Source of the DNA: Mesonia aestuariivivens
Lineage (GTDB): Bacteria; Bacteroidota; Bacteroidia; Flavobacteriales; Flavobacteriaceae
Direction of reading: 5' to 3'
Assembly (NCBI RefSeq): GCF_019311235.1
Contig: NZ_JAHWDF010000008.1
Location: forward strand, 107,994 to 171,993
Length of the DNA stretch: 64,000 nucleotides
The notes beneath the pieces are model-generated. The model saw only the letters and a program-made list of their open reading frames with translations, did not search any database and was not told the origin of the DNA. Below, piece by piece: positions 61,544 to 64,000 of the stretch; position 1 is the first letter of the stretch, and each line of letters starts with the position of its first letter. The position numbers and the translations under genes were made by a program.

Positions 61544-62947
61544 ATGTTTAATTTCACACTTACCTATACAGACCTTTATCAATTGAGCATGGCTCAAGTT
61601 TATTTTTTAAAGGGTAAAGCCGACGAAGAAGCCGTTTTTGATTATTACTTTCGTAAAATTCCTTATCAGGGAGGTTTCGCTATTTTTGCAGGTTTAAATA
61701 ATTTTCTTGAAATTCTAGAAAATTTATCATTCAGTCAAAAAGATATTGATTATTTAAAATCTCAAGATTTCAATGAGTCTTTCTTAGCTTATTTAAAAGA
61801 TTTTAAATTTAAAGGAACTATTAGAGCATGTCAAGAAGGCGAAGTCATTTTTGCCACAGCTCCTATTCTACAGGTTGAAGCTACTATTGTTGAAGCACAG
61901 CTTATAGAAACCATTTTGCTAAATTTATTAAACTTTCAAACTCTAATTGCGACAAAAGCTAGCCGAATTAAACTCATTGCTAAAGAAAAAACCTTATTAG
62001 ATTTTGGTCTTAGACGTGCGCAAGGAACAGGCGGGTATTATGCAAGTAAAGCAGCTATTATTGGTGGTTTTAATGGTACCAGTAATGTAATTGTGGGTAG
62101 AGATTTCAATGTTCCTATATCAGGAACAATGGCGCATTCTTTTATTCAAAGCTATGATAATGAATTAGAAGCTTTTCGAGATTTTGCTGAAAAACGTCCT
62201 AAAAATTGTGTGCTACTCGTAGATACTTATAACACCTTAAAAAGTGGAGTGCCTAATGCCATTAAAGTTGCCAAAGAAATGGAAGCAAAAGGGCAGCGGT
62301 TATTGGCGATAAGGTTAGATAGTGGAGATTTAGCTTATTTTGCACGAGAAAGCAGAAAACTACTAGACGACGCTGGTTTAGATTATATTAAAATTGCAGC
62401 ATCTAATCAATTAGATGAATTTGTAATTAAAAGCTTACAAGAGCAAAATGCACCCATAGATATTTATGGTGTGGGTACTAATCTAGTGATAGGTAAACCA
62501 GATGCAGCATTAGATGGCGTCTATAAATTAGTTTTTTCTAACGGAAAACCAAGAATTAAAATTTCTGAAAGTTTAGCAAAAACTACCATTCCGCATCGTA
62601 AACAAGTGTGGAGAACTTTTGATGAGCATGGAAATTTTAATGGAGCTGATGTAATTTCTCTATCTGATGAAAAAGAGATAAAGAAAATGAATCACCCTTT
62701 TGAACCTTATAAATCACTAATTATAGGCAAATTTCATCAAGAAGCCTTATTAAAACCTGTAATGGAAAATGGAATGAAACTAAAACCAACACCATCGCTT
62801 TCAGAAATTGCTCAATTCAGTAAAGAACGACTTGCTTTATTACCCTTAGAATATAAGCGCTTTTACAATCCGCATATTTACAAAATAGGAATGAGTGACG
62901 CTTTAAAAGAAGCACGTGAGCAACTTATTAATTCACATAAAAATTAA
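61544..62947 (+). CDS. pncB: Nicotinate phosphoribosyltransferase
   Basis: Converts nicotinate and PRPP to nicotinate mononucleotide in the NAD salvage pathway. The 467-residue protein is the long type. Motifs are TLTYTDLYQLSMAQVYF at the start, FDYYFRKIPYQGGFAIFAG, the region LDFGLRRAQGTGGYYASKAAIIGGFNGTSN, the catalytic His in SGTMAHSFIQSYDNE, RLDSGDLAYFARESRKLLD and VGTNLVIGKPDAALDGVYKLV. It is followed by pncA after 3 nt, so the two act together. Confidence 0.94.
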   Translation: MFNFTLTYTDLYQLSMAQVYFLKGKADEEAVFDYYFRKIPYQGGFAIFAGLNNFLEILENLSFSQKDIDYLKSQDFNESFLAYLKDFKFKGTIRACQEGEVIFATAPILQVEATIVEAQLIETILLNLLNFQTLIATKASRIKLIAKEKTLLDFGLRRAQGTGGYYASKAAIIGGFNGTSNVIVGRDFNVPISGTMAHSFIQSYDNELEAFRDFAEKRPKNCVLLVDTYNTLKSGVPNAIKVAKEMEAKGQRLLAIRLDSGDLAYFARESRKLLDDAGLDYIKIAASNQLDEFVIKSLQEQNAPIDIYGVGTNLVIGKPDAALDGVYKLVFSNGKPRIKISESLAKTTIPHRKQVWRTFDEHGNFNGADVISLSDEKEIKKMNHPFEPYKSLIIGKFHQEALLKPVMENGMKLKPTPSLSEIAQFSKERLALLPLEYKRFYNPHIYKIGMSDALKEAREQLINSHKN

Positions 62948-62950
62948 ACA

Positions 62951-63556
62951 ATGAAGGTTTTAGTGATCGTAGACGCACAAAATGATTTTATGCCTGGAGG
63001 CGCTTTAGCGGTTCCTGAGGGTGATAAAATTATTCCGGTAATCAATAAAATAATTCCTGAATTTGATTTGGTAATTGCCACCCAAGATTGGCATCCCGAG
63101 CATCATATTAGTTTTGCGAATAATCATTTAGGTAAAAAAGCCTTTGATACCATAAAATTTGGTGAAATTAAACAAACGCTTTGGCCTGCACATTGTATTC
63201 AAAATACACTAGGAGCAGATTTTCACAAAGAACTTAATACCCAAAATATCGAAGCTATATTTAGAAAAGGGACCAGTCCTAAAATAGACAGTTATAGTGG
63301 CTTTTATGACAATGCACATTTAAAATCTACCGGACTCGCTGGTTATCTTAAAGAGAAAGAAGCTAAAGAGCTTTACTTTTGCGGTCTCGCAGCAGATATT
63401 TGCGTGAGCTTTACGGTAAAAGACGCACTTAAATTAGGCTTTACTTCTTATTTAATTGAAGATGCTTCTCGCGCACTTCAAGCTGAAGAATTTACTGCTG
63501 TTAAAAAAGAAATTGAATATATGGGAGGGAAAATAGTTCAATCTGAAGATGTATAA
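62951..63556 (+). CDS. pncA: Nicotinamidase
   Basis: Deamidates nicotinamide to nicotinate, which PncB then uses. The 201-residue protein has the catalytic triad Asp in VIVDAQNDFMPGGAL, Lys in FRKGTSPKIDSYSG and Cys in YFCGLAADICVSFTVKDA, and metal ligands in TQDWHPEHHISFAN. A pncB-pncA operon for salvage is sensible, since PncA makes the substrate of PncB. Confidence 0.95.
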   Translation: MKVLVIVDAQNDFMPGGALAVPEGDKIIPVINKIIPEFDLVIATQDWHPEHHISFANNHLGKKAFDTIKFGEIKQTLWPAHCIQNTLGADFHKELNTQNIEAIFRKGTSPKIDSYSGFYDNAHLKSTGLAGYLKEKEAKELYFCGLAADICVSFTVKDALKLGFTSYLIEDASRALQAEEFTAVKKEIEYMGGKIVQSEDV

Positions 63557-63575
63557 TATTCAAAAAGTATTAAAA

Positions 63576-63605
63576 TAAAAAGCCCCTCTAATTGAGGGGC
63601 TTTTC
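63576..63605. terminator. Two-way terminator between pncA and the histone-like gene
   Basis: AAAAGCCCCTC pairs with GAGGGGCTTTT around TAATT. It has A's on the left and T's on the right, so it serves both converging genes. Confidence 0.85.
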
Positions 63606-63608
63606 TGT

Positions 63609-63785
63609 TTATTTCTTAGACTCAGCGATAGAAACCTTACGGAATTCTTTTAAAAGCTTCTCTAAGGCTAAAGATGACTTTCTAGCTCTTGTTCCTGCTG
63701 CTTTGTTACCGCTTTCTAATTGTGCTTGTGCATCACTCTCAAAAGAAGTGTACTCCTTCTGAATGTTTTCAATAAGTTCTTTCAT
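63609..63785 (-). CDS. Histone H1-like DNA-associated protein
   Basis: A 58-residue protein missing from simple ORF lists because of its length: ATG 63783-63785, TAA 63609-63611. It reads MKELIENIQKEYTSFESDAQ, then GNKAAGTRARKSSLALEKLL and ends FRKVSIAESKK. This matches the small histone H1-like proteins found through Bacteroidota, with a basic helical C-half (RARKS, KEFRK). It probably binds DNA. A TATTTTCG sequence about 30 bp upstream may be its -7 box. Confidence 0.85.
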   Translation of the reverse strand: MKELIENIQKEYTSFESDAQAQLESGNKAAGTRARKSSLALEKLLKEFRKVSIAESKK

Positions 63786-63937
63786 AAAAATTAATTTAAA
63801 TATTTAAAAAAAGCGAAAATAGAAGTATTTTTTAAAAAAACTGTATTCCTTGTGAAGAATTCTACGTTTTAAAGGATCAATCTCAAAAGTTGGGTCTAAA
63901 TTGAAAAATAACTTTCTTTGCGTTTTAAATTCCATTG

Positions 63938-64000
63938 ATGAATAAAAGCACTGAGTTTTCCTTGTTAAGTTTAATATTACCAGAAGGAATATTAGAGTAT
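63938..64000 (+). CDS. Possible start of an ISAon1-type transposase (cut by window edge)
   Basis: Twenty-one codons from ATG 63938 are in the window (MNKSTEFSLLSLILPEGILE and one more). The sequence resembles the N-terminal region of ISAon1-family transposases (MxKSxELLxLILPE...). The 150-bp gap before it shows no other gene. Too short to be certain. Confidence 0.4.
   Translation, partial: MNKSTEFSLLSLILPEGILEY

Noticed and set aside
1..64000. CRISPR array or rRNA operon
   Set aside because: No regularly spaced repeats or rRNA-like sequence were seen on reading the window.

Overview
The window is chromosomal DNA of a member of the Bacteroidota, almost certainly Flavobacteriaceae. The evidence is low GC, TAnnTTTG-type -7 promoter boxes, SusC/SusD pairs, type IX secretion (T9SS) sorting domains, flavobacterial gene orders and BfmA/MobB-type mobilization genes. 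I do not assign a genus.

Layout. 1-5134 is a leftward housekeeping block: serS (partial), an HTTM membrane protein, ribF, pth, the L25 gene and prs. A tRNA-Leu(CAA) gene follows at 5280-5361. An integrated element of about 19.2 kb (about 5348-24554) sits at the 3' end of this tRNA and is bounded by a 21-nt direct repeat of the tRNA end. At its right end the element carries a tyrosine integrase, a membrane protein, an excisionase-like HTH protein, a replication-type HTH protein, a DnaC-like ATPase, a BfmA-like accessory protein, a MobB-type relaxase and a hairpin that may be oriT. No type IV secretion genes are seen, so it looks like an integrative mobilizable element. Its cargo is a 2119-residue SpvB/RHS protein with a JAMM-like C-terminal domain, followed by a small lipoprotein that may be its immunity protein. 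The rest is decayed: a T9SS-sorted protein split by a stop codon, an IS3 remnant, an IS256 copy, and relics of a DEAD-helicase/GIY-YIG gene pair.

24605-35331 holds an SDR-type protein and an iron/siderophore locus. That locus has a TonB receptor with a divergent AraC regulator, a DUF4374 lipoprotein, an ankyrin protein, a DUF2271 protein, a PepSY-flavodoxin-FAD/NAD reductase and an IroE-like esterase. 35428-43344 is ordinary core genome: hupE-like, dCMP deaminase, S41 protease, marC-like, DUF3109, dGTPase, dxs and tadA.

43497-60701 is a polysaccharide utilization locus. A periplasmic-sensor/LuxR-HTH regulator is followed by SusC, SusD, two GH144-type (PF10091) enzymes around a serine hydrolase, a GH3 beta-glucosidase, a sugar porter and a GH97 enzyme. 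The GH144+GH3 combination suggests beta-1,2-glucan as substrate. LacI-type palindromes lie at both edges. 61052-63785 holds an orphan small gene, pncB, pncA and a histone H1-like gene. The window ends in what may be the start of an ISAon1-type transposase.
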